A stretch of 64,000 nucleotides of DNA from Acetobacterium tundrae (GTDB lineage Bacteria; Bacillota; Clostridia; Eubacteriales; Eubacteriaceae): positions 186,001-250,000 of the forward strand of contig NZ_RXYB01000003.1 in assembly GCF_008086615.1 (NCBI RefSeq), in the 5' to 3' direction. The stretch's first letter is position 1, and every line of letters begins with the position of its first letter. The notes below the pieces were generated by a model. It was given only the letters and a program-made list of their open reading frames with translations, had not been told where the DNA came from and did no database searches. Below are positions 1-10,093 of the stretch, piece by piece. The position numbers and the translations under genes are program-made.

Positions 1-79
1 TTTTTAATAGTTTTAGTGTTTCCAGCGTCATATGACCTGGATTTCCGGGGCCTAAGCCCACAATATCAATTTGTGGCAT
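1..79 (-). CDS. Tetrapyrrole-methylase/MazG-type protein (YabN-like), N-terminal fragment
   Basis: Only the first 26 codons lie inside the window; the gene runs off the left edge. The peptide begins MPQIDIVGLGPGNPG, which is the N-terminal SAM-binding GxGPG loop of the tetrapyrrole methylase fold found at the front of YabN/MazG proteins. An upstream ATG at 89 is followed at once by a stop, so the start is 79, with AAAGGA about 9 nt upstream. In Bacillus the yabM flippase gene is followed by yabN, and the same order is seen here. The MazG pyrophosphohydrolase half is expected beyond the edge but is not visible, so the full identity is inferred from the loop and the gene order. Confidence 0.7.
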   Translation of the reverse strand, partial: MPQIDIVGLGPGNPGHMTLETLKLLK

Positions 80-99
80 CTCAAAACATCCTTTCTTAA

Positions 100-1737
100 T
101 CATCTCCGGTTATGAATATGATTGTTTTTTCTTCCCGGGATAAGCCCATTAATACGATTGTACACAACCAGCAATTTCTGACTTCCAGGAAGGTATCTAA
201 TTTCCTCTTCTGTAATTCCATTTATTAAAATCATAATAACAGAATAAACCAGCGCCCCAACAATCAGAGCAACTAAGATCCCCATAAATCTGCCCAAAAT
301 CATTGCTACTCCCGTATAAGCCAAATGTGTTATAAATCCCATGATAACAGCAGCGAACAAAGGCTTAATGAGCATATGGAAGAAATCAATTTTTACTCCA
401 GTAAAGCGTTTTACTGAAAGAAAGTTTGCCACAGTTAAATAACCAAAGGTTATCATACTGCTGATAACGATGCCCTGGATGTTAAACGCCGGAATAGAAA
501 GAAATATCCACCCGGTAATAAAACGAATGATGATGGCCACGCCCAGGTTAATAAGGGGGATCCGAAAGCGATCTATGGACTGAAGGACACTCTGAAAGGT
601 ATTCGACAGCATCATGAAAATAGTTGCATAGGAAAAAGTGCTCAGAATGGCTCCGCCATAAGGAGCCCCCGGGAAAAGCAAGTCAAATATGCCATATGAA
701 AGCACCGATAAACCAATACAGCAAGGAAATGCCAGTAATAAAATAATGCGAATAGACAGCATTATCTTCTGATTCACTTCTTTATGGTCACGACGAACAA
801 ATGATTCGGAAATCGTCGGGATCATGGCCACAGCCAACGTTCCACTTAAAATCAACGGGATGTTAATGAGCTGCTCGGCATTAGTGAAATCTCCAAACAT
901 CATGGTGGCAGTCACTTCATTAAAGCCCGCTACCCCTAAACGTGAAACATAAATAAATGAGTCAATGGTTGAAAACAGTGAAACTAAAGCAGATGTTAAT
1001 GTAACTGGAATAGAAATGATAACCAATCTTTTAAAAAGCCATCGATTGGAACGCTGTCGCCTTCTTGTTCGCGTTTTTAAAAGACGTTTGTTTTTTGTTG
1101 CAAAACTATGATAAAGATAGCTTAAAAAGGCGGTGGCGACAATTCCTCCTGCCGTGGCTCCAAATACGGCTCCTCCGACCCCCAGACCGATACCAAAATT
1201 GCTGACTAAAAGCCAACATAAAATCACGCCTAAGAAGACGCGGATAATCTGTTCGACAATTTGTGAAATAGCTGTTGGCGTCATAATTTGAAAACCTTGA
1301 AAAAAGCCTCTGTAAGCAGAGCAAATGGATATAAAGAAAGGTGATAAGGCAATCGCTACAATTGCCGGGTAACTTTCCGATGTCCAGTGTGCCGTTTTAA
1401 CAATCCACTCGGCGCCAAAAAATAAGAACAATGTCGAAGCACCGCCTAATATTACCAGTGCCATCATTGAAAGTTTAAACACCCGATGAGCTGTTGCATA
1501 CTCCTTCTTGGCTATATTTTCAGAAACCATTTTTGAGATTGCCATCGGAAAACCAACCGTTGATACCATTAATAATAAATTATATATATTGGTAACATTT
1601 CCATAGATTCCATTCCCATAACTTCCAACCAATTGATACAATGGAATTTTAAAAAAAAGGCCCAGCAGCCTAGATAAGATACCTGCTGCCGCTAAAATAG
1701 TAGCGCCTTTTAAATAACTTGATTTTTTCTCAGACAT
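100..1737 (-). CDS. MOP-superfamily polysaccharide flippase, SpoVB/YabM (MurJ-like) family
   Basis: A 545-residue, very hydrophobic protein with about 14 predicted membrane segments. It opens with KGATILAAAGILSRLLGLF, the typical start of SpoVB/YabM and MurJ-type lipid-linked oligosaccharide flippases. Such proteins move lipid-linked cell-wall or spore-cortex precursors across the cytoplasmic membrane. The length is normal for the family (about 520-550). It lies between the foldase gene and the YabN-like gene, matching the Bacillus mfd-spoVT-yabM-yabN order except that spoVT is absent. The substrate cannot be read from sequence; a general MurJ/Amj-type role or a sporulation role are both possible. 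Confidence 0.85.
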   Translation of the reverse strand: MSEKKSSYLKGATILAAAGILSRLLGLFFKIPLYQLVGSYGNGIYGNVTNIYNLLLMVSTVGFPMAISKMVSENIAKKEYATAHRVFKLSMMALVILGGASTLFLFFGAEWIVKTAHWTSESYPAIVAIALSPFFISICSAYRGFFQGFQIMTPTAISQIVEQIIRVFLGVILCWLLVSNFGIGLGVGGAVFGATAGGIVATAFLSYLYHSFATKNKRLLKTRTRRRQRSNRWLFKRLVIISIPVTLTSALVSLFSTIDSFIYVSRLGVAGFNEVTATMMFGDFTNAEQLINIPLILSGTLAVAMIPTISESFVRRDHKEVNQKIMLSIRIILLLAFPCCIGLSVLSYGIFDLLFPGAPYGGAILSTFSYATIFMMLSNTFQSVLQSIDRFRIPLINLGVAIIIRFITGWIFLSIPAFNIQGIVISSMITFGYLTVANFLSVKRFTGVKIDFFHMLIKPLFAAVIMGFITHLAYTGVAMILGRFMGILVALIVGALVYSVIMILINGITEEEIRYLPGSQKLLVVYNRINGLIPGRKNNHIHNRR

Positions 1738-1897
1738 AAATAAACCTCTTTATTTTTTTCTGCACAACCCAATGATTGACCTTTGTCTTTGCAGATTTTT
1801 TTATTATATCCTTTTCGCTGTAGCAGCGCAATGAAAAAGCACTGAATATCAGTGCTGGGATAAGTACTTTTAGACTGTCGACAAAATGCAAAAGCAA

Positions 1898-1933
1898 GTC
1901 CTGGAGACAATCGTAAATCATTGTCTCCAGGAC
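1898..1933 (-). terminator. Hairpin terminator after the foldase gene
   Basis: A perfect 13-bp stem (1898-1910 pairing with 1921-1933) with a 10-nt loop lies just beyond the foldase stop codon. On the minus strand it is followed by a moderately T-rich stretch (CTTGCTTTTGCATTTTG). It probably separates the foldase gene from the flippase gene. The T-run is interrupted, so termination may be partial. Confidence 0.6.
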
Positions 1934-1953
1934 GAGTTTATCAATGTGCTTAT

Positions 1954-3447
1954 TTAAATTCTTTTTTCATAAACTTTTACGTTTAAATCTGTTTTAAGCT
2001 GATTAACATAGGCATCTGCCGGTGATATGATGTCATAGATAGTGATTTTTGTTTTAGCAACAAGTTTATCCTTAAGTTTTGTGTATTCATCTGTGACCTT
2101 TTCACTTTTAAGTGCTGCTGTTATTTCGTCTTTTTTATCTTCTATTGATGCTACTGTACCTTGTGTTTTGCCGTAGACAAAAATAACATGGTAGCCGTAA
2201 CTTGATTTTACCGGCTCACTAACGGTGTTGACATCCATATTAAAGGCGGCATTCGAAAACTCTGATACCATCGAGCCATAAGTAAATGCGCCTAAATCTG
2301 AAGCATCCTGAACGCCATCTGTGCCCTTGTATTTTGCCATAATTGCATCAAATTCTTCTGGTGTTTTGACATCTTTTGCTTCTGCATAAATCTGATCTGC
2401 CAGTGCCTGGTCGGTGGTTAAAATATGTTTTGCTGAAACCGTACTGGTATCATACGACTTCTTATTATCATCGTAATACGTTTGAATTTCCTTGTCTGTC
2501 ACTTTTATGGAGTCTTTCAAACTTGCCTGGATGGCCATGACAGTCGCTGAAGCAGTGGCCTCCTGTTTTTCAAAGTCGCGGAACTGAGCGACGGTGAGAT
2601 ATTTTGCGTCCAGGAATGACTGTAAATTGGCATCTCCTGAGAGCATATAATTTAAGAAAGCATCCTGAGTCGTGATGTAATTATCAATATCAGCTTGATT
2701 TGGAGTGATTTTGTTTTCCTCGGCATATTTCATCATGGCTTTTTGTTCCGCAATCGTATTAAAAATCGTCTGGTTGGTCGTCTTCATTGTTGCCGCATCC
2801 GTTGCCAAAGCTTTCTGAGTCTGATAATAGGTTGTTAATTCTTCATTGGCTAAACGATAGTTATAAATATCTTTTTTTACATCATCATCACCAATTTTTC
2901 CAACGACAGTATTTAGCTCTTTACTGGGATCAGCTTTCAAAGCATTCTCATAATTTGTTTCCTGAGTGCTTGAATAGCTATAATCGATCAGAAAATCCTT
3001 CATAAAAGCTTCAAAGGAAGTTGCGTCGGTGTTGTAAGCTGCCAGCTCAGAAGCATATTTAGCATCGCCAAGAGATGTTTTTAAACTGCTTATCATGCTA
3101 TCTGAATTGGCAGAGATCGTGGCTTCATCAATCGTGACGCCATCCTTTTTTGCCTGAGCAGTCAACGTGTTGACCCGAACCAGATCATTCAAAATATCCG
3201 TTCTTAAAGTCTTCAAGTCAGCCCCAGTCGGAAAAGTCTTGCTGCTTGCATCATAATACATTTGATAATAGGCCATATAATTGTTAAAGCTTTCTTTTAA
3301 TATTGGTGTTCCATCGACTTCCGCTACAACCTGTTTTTTATCCTTTTCGGGATCCACTTTAACTAAGCTGCATCCGCTAGCCAGTATACCGATAAGGACA
3401 ACCCCAATCAGCAGCAGGGATACGCTTCTAAATCTTTTCTTTTCCAT
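1954..3447 (-). CDS. prsA: PrsA/SurA-type lipoprotein foldase (parvulin peptidyl-prolyl isomerase)
   Basis: A 497-residue exported foldase expected to help secreted proteins fold outside the membrane. The N-terminus has a lipoprotein signal: basic MEKKRFRS, a hydrophobic stretch, then the lipobox LASGC. A SurA-like N-terminal region follows, and a parvulin domain begins near VSAKHILTT in the C-terminal third and includes SSYGYHVIFV. A start 17 codons further upstream is possible, but the ATG at 3447 has AAGGAG 7 nt before it and gives a proper signal peptide. It follows mfd by 63 bp on the same strand. The region between signal and parvulin domain is longer than in Bacillus PrsA (about 290 residues in total there). 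Confidence 0.85.
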   Translation of the reverse strand: MEKKRFRSVSLLLIGVVLIGILASGCSLVKVDPEKDKKQVVAEVDGTPILKESFNNYMAYYQMYYDASSKTFPTGADLKTLRTDILNDLVRVNTLTAQAKKDGVTIDEATISANSDSMISSLKTSLGDAKYASELAAYNTDATSFEAFMKDFLIDYSYSSTQETNYENALKADPSKELNTVVGKIGDDDVKKDIYNYRLANEELTTYYQTQKALATDAATMKTTNQTIFNTIAEQKAMMKYAEENKITPNQADIDNYITTQDAFLNYMLSGDANLQSFLDAKYLTVAQFRDFEKQEATASATVMAIQASLKDSIKVTDKEIQTYYDDNKKSYDTSTVSAKHILTTDQALADQIYAEAKDVKTPEEFDAIMAKYKGTDGVQDASDLGAFTYGSMVSEFSNAAFNMDVNTVSEPVKSSYGYHVIFVYGKTQGTVASIEDKKDEITAALKSEKVTDEYTKLKDKLVAKTKITIYDIISPADAYVNQLKTDLNVKVYEKRI

Positions 3448-3510
3448 ATAATTCTCCTTAATATTATTAATAATCTTGGACAGTTTAACATAAAACAACA
3501 GCTTTTTACC

Positions 3511-6500
3511 TTAATTCTTTGCTGCCGCAGCAATTGAAAGAAATTTGCCAAGCTCACTTAAATAGGTCTGATCCTTTTCGTGTTTTAATAAGATCTTCCA
3601 GCGTACCTGGTCCTTTTTTCCCGCATTGAATTTTATATTATATTTTTCAAAAAGCTGTTTTATTAATTCAGGATCCGGAATTGGTATATCCCGGTTATTA
3701 TCGAAAGTGAATAAAACACTATTTCCTCTTTCCCTAATTTCAGTTATTCCTAGCGATTTTCCTAAGTGTTTAATCATCGCCAGGGCCATAAGATTGTAGA
3801 CTCCATCGGGAATTTCTCCAAAGCGATCTAACAGTTCATCTTCCAAGTCCTCATAATCTTCTGCCGATTTAACATAGGATAATTTTTTATAGATATCATA
3901 CTTAAGCTCTTCATCCGAAATAAAATTCTCTGGAATATAGCTACTGACATTTAAATTGATAATCAATTCGCTGACCGGGTACTCTGGTTCATTGCCCAAA
4001 CGCTCATTGACGGCTTCATCCAGAATCCTACAATAAAGTTCATAACCAATGGTTGCAAGGTTGCCTGATTGAGCTGATCCCAAAATATTGCCAGCTCCCC
4101 TGATTTCTAAATCACGAAGAGCAATTTTAAATCCCGAACCAAAAGCCGTAAAATCCTTGATTGCTTTCAAACGCTTCTGAGACAGTTCTGAAAGCACCTT
4201 GGGTCGATGAGTCACATACGTATAACCTTGAACATCAGACCGGCCAACACGGCCTCTTAATTGATACAATTGTGAAAGGCCCATATAATCTCCATTATCG
4301 ATAATAAGGGTATTGGCGTTCTTAATATCCAATCCCGACTCGATAATCGTGGTTGTCACCAGAACATCATAATGATACTCGAGAAAGTCCATCATAATGT
4401 CTTCCAGTTCAGATCCCGTCATCCGTCCATGGGCCACCGCAATTCGAGCTTCCGGGACTAATTTTTGAATTTTTCTGGCCACTTCAAAAATATCATGAAT
4501 TCGGTTATGGACAAAATATACCTGCCCCTTTCTCCCCAGTTCCCTTTCGATGGCATCTTTAACAATCGCCTCATTAAATTCCATCACATAAGTTAAAACC
4601 GGCCGCCGGCCGGCTGGCGGTTCATCGATGACACTCATATCCCTTACCCCGATCATCGACATGTGCAAGGTTCTGGGAATGGGTGTCGCACTCAGGGTTA
4701 GGACATCAACATTTTCTTTTAGTTGCTTAATGCGTTCTTTATGTCCCACTCCGAAACGTTGTTCTTCGTCAACCACAAGTAATCCCAAATCCTTGAACTT
4801 CACATCTTTTGATAAAAGACGATGGGTTCCGATAACCAAATCAATTTGCCCCACCGCCAATTCCTTGATGGTCTTCTCCTGTTCCGTTTTTGTTCTAAAA
4901 CGACTGAGGACTCCAACATTCACCGGATACTTTTTAAATCGATCCATGACGGTTTGATAATGCTGTTGCGCCAGAATGGTTGTCGGTACTAAAAAAGCCA
5001 CTTGTTTGCCTTCCATAACCGCCTTGAAAACAGCTCGAAGCGCTACCTCGGTTTTTCCGTAGCCCACGTCTCCGCAAAGCAAACGATCCATGGGACGTGT
5101 CGATTCCATATCGGCCTTAATTTCTTCCACTGCCTGAAGCTGGTCATTGGTTTCCTCATGCGGAAAAGACTCCTCAAACTCCCTTTGCCAACTGGAGTCA
5201 GGGCCAAAGGCATATCCCGTCAAGCTTTGTCTTTTGGCATACAAAGCAATCAATTCATCCGCCATCTCTGCGACAGCCGCCTTTACCCGGGATTTTGATT
5301 TGCCCCAATCATTGGTTCCCAGTTGATTAATCTTAGGTTTCTTCTCGCCTGTTCCCACATAAACCTGAATAGCATCCATTTGGTCCACCGGACAATAAAA
5401 GCGGGCATCATTGGCATATTCAATGACCATCAGATCTTTAATGGTTTCATCAATTTTTAATTGCTCAATGCCGCGGTAAATTCCAATCCCATGCGTATCA
5501 TGAACCACAAAATCGCCCTGGTTAAGCTGCGTAAACGAATCTATTTTTCTGCCTTTTTTCCGTCGACGCTTCTTATCCCGGCCGGATTTCTTTATTATTT
5601 CACTTTGATTGATACAAACCAAATTCTCTTCAGGGAGTTCAAATCCACCGCTTATTTCCCCGATTGATAGCTGAATGCCGGGTAAAACATCATTGGTAAA
5701 GCGATAAATCTCTGCCTCTGCGAATAATTGTTTTAGTTTTTCCAAACCCGCCGCATCCCGAGCCCGTAAATTAATGATTGCATCCTTATCCAGCTGTTTT
5801 TTAATGAATTCAATAAACAGTGGCAGCTGCCCTAAAAATGAGTCATTGTCTTTCACGCCCATGTCCAGAGATATTCCTTTTTTGCCCCGGGATGCAAACA
5901 AATGGTATTTTAATTGGGTTTGTTTTTCCAACGATTTCTCAATTTTTGAAAATGAATAAAATTTATTCTTTTCTTCCGGAAACATCAAATAATCCCGCAT
6001 CAAAATTTCGAGATCGCTTTGTAATTTTTTTTGAAAAATTCCCTGGGCTTCTTTTATCCTGGGTGGTTCATCCCAAATAACAAGACACTCTTCCAAATAA
6101 TCCAGCAGCGACGCATCCGTTTTCGCAAAAGAAAATAACGTTTCATCATGTCCAGTTGGATCCTCATTAATCCGTTCAACCAACCCGATATATTCAACAT
6201 TCTCGTGATAACTTTTTTTGATTTGTTTTAACGCCTTATTTCGTTCATCCTCTTTGAGAATAATTTCCCTTCCGGGAAGTATTCTTACTTCCTCAAGGTT
6301 ATGCGTTGACAATTGCGTTTCCGGATCGAAACTTCGAATTGATTCAACGGTATCCCCAAAAAAATCAATCCGATAGGCTTGAACCCCGGTTGGCGGAAAA
6401 ACATCAATAATCCCACCGCGGCGAGCAACCTGTCCCTTTGCTTCAACTTGAGAAACGGCTTCATATCCCAGCTCAAAAAGACGGTTTGTTAATTCCACCG

Positions 6501-6942
6501 GATCACAAGTTTCCTCCAAAGACAAGGAAAAGCCCAGCGCTTCAAATTCTTTCCGGGGCATCAATTTTTTCAAAAGTGTTTCGGCACCCACTACCACCAC
6601 AAATTTTTCGTCGGACAGTATTTTTTCAAACACTTTCAATCGTTGATGACTAATCTCGCGGCTGTGAACATCAGCAAAATAATCATGGATGGGTTCCATG
6701 GGAAAATACAACACTTTTTGCGGCAGAATTGTTTCCAACTCCTGAGTCACTTTTTGGGCCTGATAGTCTGTTGCTGTTACATAAAGAATCCGCTCACTGG
6801 CATGGTGAAAAATCTGGCCGGTAAGAACTTCTTTAAAACCACCGTTCATATTGGAAAGATTAATTATTTCTCCGGAAGACAGGTGATTGATGATTCTTTG
6901 TATTTTTTCTACCTTCATAAGGTTTTGATAAAGTAATTCCAT
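3511..6942 (-). CDS. mfd: Transcription-repair coupling factor
   Basis: A 1143-residue protein of normal Mfd length. It removes RNA polymerase stalled at DNA lesions and recruits UvrA. Domains in order are a UvrB-like N-terminal part, the CarD-like RNA polymerase interaction domain (starting around FTQLNQGDFVVHDTHGIG), the superfamily 2 translocase with Walker A GDVGYGKT and Walker B VVDEEQRFG, helicase motifs including TTTIIESGLDI and QLRGRVGRS, and the TRCF C-terminal domain. It lies between pth and the foldase gene, as in many Firmicutes. No key motif appears to be missing. Confidence 0.97.
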   Translation of the reverse strand: MELLYQNLMKVEKIQRIINHLSSGEIINLSNMNGGFKEVLTGQIFHHASERILYVTATDYQAQKVTQELETILPQKVLYFPMEPIHDYFADVHSREISHQRLKVFEKILSDEKFVVVVGAETLLKKLMPRKEFEALGFSLSLEETCDPVELTNRLFELGYEAVSQVEAKGQVARRGGIIDVFPPTGVQAYRIDFFGDTVESIRSFDPETQLSTHNLEEVRILPGREIILKEDERNKALKQIKKSYHENVEYIGLVERINEDPTGHDETLFSFAKTDASLLDYLEECLVIWDEPPRIKEAQGIFQKKLQSDLEILMRDYLMFPEEKNKFYSFSKIEKSLEKQTQLKYHLFASRGKKGISLDMGVKDNDSFLGQLPLFIEFIKKQLDKDAIINLRARDAAGLEKLKQLFAEAEIYRFTNDVLPGIQLSIGEISGGFELPEENLVCINQSEIIKKSGRDKKRRRKKGRKIDSFTQLNQGDFVVHDTHGIGIYRGIEQLKIDETIKDLMVIEYANDARFYCPVDQMDAIQVYVGTGEKKPKINQLGTNDWGKSKSRVKAAVAEMADELIALYAKRQSLTGYAFGPDSSWQREFEESFPHEETNDQLQAVEEIKADMESTRPMDRLLCGDVGYGKTEVALRAVFKAVMEGKQVAFLVPTTILAQQHYQTVMDRFKKYPVNVGVLSRFRTKTEQEKTIKELAVGQIDLVIGTHRLLSKDVKFKDLGLLVVDEEQRFGVGHKERIKQLKENVDVLTLSATPIPRTLHMSMIGVRDMSVIDEPPAGRRPVLTYVMEFNEAIVKDAIERELGRKGQVYFVHNRIHDIFEVARKIQKLVPEARIAVAHGRMTGSELEDIMMDFLEYHYDVLVTTTIIESGLDIKNANTLIIDNGDYMGLSQLYQLRGRVGRSDVQGYTYVTHRPKVLSELSQKRLKAIKDFTAFGSGFKIALRDLEIRGAGNILGSAQSGNLATIGYELYCRILDEAVNERLGNEPEYPVSELIINLNVSSYIPENFISDEELKYDIYKKLSYVKSAEDYEDLEDELLDRFGEIPDGVYNLMALAMIKHLGKSLGITEIRERGNSVLFTFDNNRDIPIPDPELIKQLFEKYNIKFNAGKKDQVRWKILLKHEKDQTYLSELGKFLSIAAAAKN

Positions 6943-6974
6943 TTGTCACTTCTCTCATTCATAAAACACGGATA

Positions 6975-6996
6975 GCCCAGGTTTCTCAACCCGGGC
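6975..6996 (-). terminator. Hairpin between pth and mfd
   Basis: A 9-bp stem with one G-U pair (6975-6983 with 6988-6996) closes a GAGA tetraloop on the minus-strand RNA. It lies between the pth stop and the mfd start. The sequence after it has only a short TTTT, so it may be a weak terminator or a processing/stability element. Confidence 0.4.
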
Positions 6997-7036
6997 CCAT
7001 GACTGTCCGATATCTTTTACGCGTTCTTCATTATTT

Positions 7037-7633
7037 TCAATTTTCCAAACGATCCGTTTCTTCTTTTTTTCTGCGAACGTTGACCTGATTCATTGCCAGG
7101 TCAACGCCGTCCTTTACAAAATAGTCGATCCCTTTAACCGCTTCCAGCACGGCACTTTCCATTAATGGGATTTCGCTTTTTGCAAAATGCCCTAACACAA
7201 AATGAACTAAATCGGCACCTTCTTTTGGTCTGCCGGTACCAATCCGAATTCTCGGAAAATCCTGACTTCCCAAGCTCTGGATAATGGAACGCATGCCATT
7301 ATGGGTTCCGGCACTGCCCCGCTGCCTTATTCGCACATCCCCAATTGCCAAATCAATATCATCGTAAATGATAAGCAGATTTTCTAAAGGCACTTGGTAG
7401 AAATTCACCAGACCGGCGATACAAAGCCCACTGTTGTTCATGAATGTCGTCGGTTTGGCCAGCAGGATCTTTTCTCCAAACTCGCGATAAACACCGGTCA
7501 GACCATTCTGTTCTTTCTTTTTTACTAGTATGCCTTTTTTTTCGCTGAGATAATCAATGACTTCAAAACCAATATTATGTCGGGTCCCATCATATTCTTT
7601 GCCGATGTTTCCCAGTCCCGCAATCAGATACAT
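7037..7633 (-). CDS. pth: Peptidyl-tRNA hydrolase
   Basis: A 198-residue Pth (SpoVC in Bacillus), which frees tRNA from prematurely released peptidyl-tRNA. The family signature is present as MYLIAGLGNIGKEY followed by TRHNIGFEV, with the catalytic His in TRHN. The usual GNPG is GNIG here. A longer reading would begin at a TTG inside the end of prs; the ATG at 7633 matches the family start and has AGGAT upstream, so it is preferred. It follows prs by only 10 bp, so the two are probably co-transcribed. Confidence 0.95.
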   Translation of the reverse strand: MYLIAGLGNIGKEYDGTRHNIGFEVIDYLSEKKGILVKKKEQNGLTGVYREFGEKILLAKPTTFMNNSGLCIAGLVNFYQVPLENLLIIYDDIDLAIGDVRIRQRGSAGTHNGMRSIIQSLGSQDFPRIRIGTGRPKEGADLVHFVLGHFAKSEIPLMESAVLEAVKGIDYFVKDGVDLAMNQVNVRRKKEETDRLEN

Positions 7634-7643
7634 GGTTTTTATC

Positions 7644-8603
7644 CTAAGCGTATCTTCCCACAAAAAGCTTACTTAAAGAACGTCCAAAATGTACATAATC
7701 AATGGCACGGCCAAAAAGCGTTCCGGTGGATAAAATTTTGATTTTTTCAATCTGTTTTTCCTTTGGAATAACCAGGGTATTCAGGGTTACTAATTCTTCA
7801 ATGGCTGAATCCTGGATCCGCTGAATAGCCGGGCCCGAAAACACGCCATGGCTGCAAGCGGCAAATACGGAATTAGCACCAAGTTCAACCAAGGCATTGG
7901 CCCCACTTGTTATGGTTCCGGCAGTGTCAATCATATCATCGATTAAGATACAGTTTTTCCCTTTAATATCTCCGATAACATTCATAACCGCTGTTTCATT
8001 AGGACGGGGACGTTCTTTATCAATAATCGCAAATGAACAATTTAAGGCTCTGGCCAATTTTCGTGAACGCTTAACACTTCCGGCATCCGGTGATACGACT
8101 ACCATATTCTCCAAATTTTTGTCTCGGTAGTATTCTGTAATCAGTCCACTCCCTGACAAATGATCCAACGGAATATCGAAGAATCCCTGAATTTGGTTTG
8201 AGTGAAGATCCATGGTGATAACGCGATCCGCTCCAGCCGTTGTCAACAGATTTGCCACTAATTTTGCCGTAATCGGATCTCTTGATTTTGCCTTGCGATC
8301 CTGCCTGGCATACCCATAATACGGCATTACCGCATTAATTCGCCCGGCCGAAGCACGCTTCATCGAATCAATCAGAATTAGCAATTCCATTAAATTTTCG
8401 TTAACAGGCGTTCCGGTCGATTGAATAATAAAGACATCCGCACCACGAACCGATTCATTAACATTGATTGAAATTTCGCCGTCACTGAATCTGATAACCT
8501 CAGCATTACATAATTGTATCTCCAGATACTCGGCAATTTCCTTGGCCAGTGCAAGATTTGAGTTTCCGGCAATAATCTTAATTCCACTATACTTTCCATC
8601 CAT
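7644..8603 (-). CDS. prs: Ribose-phosphate pyrophosphokinase (PRPP synthetase)
   Basis: Makes PRPP from ribose 5-phosphate and ATP for nucleotide, His and Trp synthesis. The protein is about 319 residues, normal for class I enzymes. It has the Mg-binding/flexible region ITMDLHSNQIQGFF, the catalytic loop around RKLAR, and the PRPP-binding loop ILIDDMIDTAGTI. Two ATGs lie close together: the first (8612) sits only 1-2 nt after AAGAGG, so the second (8603), about 10 nt from it, is the better spaced start. It lies between glmU and pth, the same order as gcaD-prs-(ctc)-spoVC in Bacillus. Confidence 0.96.
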   Translation of the reverse strand: MDGKYSGIKIIAGNSNLALAKEIAEYLEIQLCNAEVIRFSDGEISINVNESVRGADVFIIQSTGTPVNENLMELLILIDSMKRASAGRINAVMPYYGYARQDRKAKSRDPITAKLVANLLTTAGADRVITMDLHSNQIQGFFDIPLDHLSGSGLITEYYRDKNLENMVVVSPDAGSVKRSRKLARALNCSFAIIDKERPRPNETAVMNVIGDIKGKNCILIDDMIDTAGTITSGANALVELGANSVFAACSHGVFSGPAIQRIQDSAIEELVTLNTLVIPKEKQIEKIKILSTGTLFGRAIDYVHFGRSLSKLFVGRYA

Positions 8604-8656
8604 ACGTTTCATACCTCTTCTTAATTTTCTCTTTTTCTATATTTTTTTTATGGTGT

Positions 8657-10018
8657 CTACTTATTTTTTAAATAGCCAACCTTATTAACCTGTCTGGCTC
8701 TGGCGATCGCCAGGCTTTCTTCCGGGACATCATCAGTAATGGTCGATCCTGCCGCGATGTATGCCCCTTCTTTGACGGTTACCGGAGCAATGAGGTTGGT
8801 GTTGCACCCCACGAAAGCACCCTTTTCAATAACCGTTCGGTATTTTTTCTTTCCGTCATAGTTCACAAAAACAGTTCCGCAGCCAAGGTTTACATTCTCC
8901 CCCACGTCACCATCTCCAATATAGGTTAAATGAGCGGCTTTTGCGCCGTCCGCCATGGTGGAATTTTTAACTTCTACAAAATCTCCAACCTTGCAATGTT
9001 TGCCGATATGACTGCCGGGACGAATATAGGCATAAGGACCAACATTTGTATCATCATCCACGTCACTATCCAAAATAGTGGCGTGCTGAATCGACACGCT
9101 GTTTCCGATTTTTGCATTCACCAAACGGCTGTTTGCGCCAATTGTACAATCTCTGCCGATAGCGGTCTCTCCCTCAAGGATTACCCCGGGATATAGAATG
9201 GTGTCTTGACCCACTATCGATTGACTGCTGATATAGGTGGTTGCCGGATCAATCATGGTCACACCAGAATCCATCAGTTTTCGATTAATTCGTCTTCGCA
9301 TAACGGCTTCAGCCTCAGCAAGTTGACTTTTCGAATTAATTGCCTGAATGTCTTCATAATCCGGAGTCGTATAAGTCCCGGCAGTTTTTCCCATTTTTCT
9401 CATAATTTCGATAATGTCAGTTAGATAATATTCACCCTGAACATTATTTGTTTGGAGCTCTTTAAGTGCAAAAATAAGCGTTTGAGCATCAAAACAGTAC
9501 ATCCCTGAATTGATTTCCTTTACTTTTTTTTCTTCCGACGAGGCATCCTTTTCTTCCACAATTTTAATCAGCTCCGCTGCTGAGTTTTTTATCATCCGAC
9601 CATATCCGGTGGGCTCATCAAATTCTGCAGTTAAAACCGTAACGCTGTAGCCATTTGTTTCATGCACCGACATGAGACTTTTGATTGTTTCCGGTCTAAT
9701 TAAGGGCGCGTCTCCTACCAGCACGATCAGATTTCCCTGGAATTCATCAAAAAACGGCAGTGCTTGTAAAACAGCATGTCCGGTACCCAACTGTTCTTTT
9801 TGAAGGATTGTCGCGATTTCGGAAGGCAGGCTGTCCTTGACTGTCTCGGCCTGAAAACCGACAATCACTCCAATATCATTGATTCCACACTCTTTGCTTG
9901 CCTCGACCACATAATCCAAAATATTTTTTCCGCATACCTGATGCAATACCTTTGGCTTTTGTGAGTGCATCCGTGTTCCCTGGCCGGCCGCTAAGATTAT
10001 TGTTTTTGATTTGTTCAT
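8657..10018 (-). CDS. glmU: Bifunctional N-acetylglucosamine-1-phosphate uridyltransferase / glucosamine-1-phosphate acetyltransferase
   Basis: A 453-residue GlmU making UDP-GlcNAc for peptidoglycan. The N-terminal nucleotidyltransferase half starts with the signature LAAGQGTRMHSQKPKVLHQV. The C-terminal half is a left-handed beta-helix of hexapeptide repeats with the acetyltransferase motif around HLTYIGDGDVGENVNLG and NYDGKKKYRT. The start has GGAGG 8 nt upstream. It follows spoVG after a terminator, so it may have its own promoter or rely on read-through. Confidence 0.97.
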   Translation of the reverse strand: MNKSKTIILAAGQGTRMHSQKPKVLHQVCGKNILDYVVEASKECGINDIGVIVGFQAETVKDSLPSEIATILQKEQLGTGHAVLQALPFFDEFQGNLIVLVGDAPLIRPETIKSLMSVHETNGYSVTVLTAEFDEPTGYGRMIKNSAAELIKIVEEKDASSEEKKVKEINSGMYCFDAQTLIFALKELQTNNVQGEYYLTDIIEIMRKMGKTAGTYTTPDYEDIQAINSKSQLAEAEAVMRRRINRKLMDSGVTMIDPATTYISSQSIVGQDTILYPGVILEGETAIGRDCTIGANSRLVNAKIGNSVSIQHATILDSDVDDDTNVGPYAYIRPGSHIGKHCKVGDFVEVKNSTMADGAKAAHLTYIGDGDVGENVNLGCGTVFVNYDGKKKYRTVIEKGAFVGCNTNLIAPVTVKEGAYIAAGSTITDDVPEESLAIARARQVNKVGYLKNK

Positions 10019-10054
10019 TTTTGGCCTCCAAATATAAATTAATAGTTAACAACA

Positions 10055-10083
10055 AAAAAAGGGAAGCACACCCTCCCTTTTTT
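10055..10083 (-). terminator. Terminator after spoVG
   Basis: A 10-bp stem (10055-10064 with 10074-10083) whose outer arms are A-run and T-run sits directly after the spoVG stop codon. On the minus strand it reads GGGA...TCCC followed by TTTTTTTG. It can work in either direction but only the spoVG transcript arrives there. Confidence 0.75.
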
Positions 10084-10093
10084 ATTTTAACTT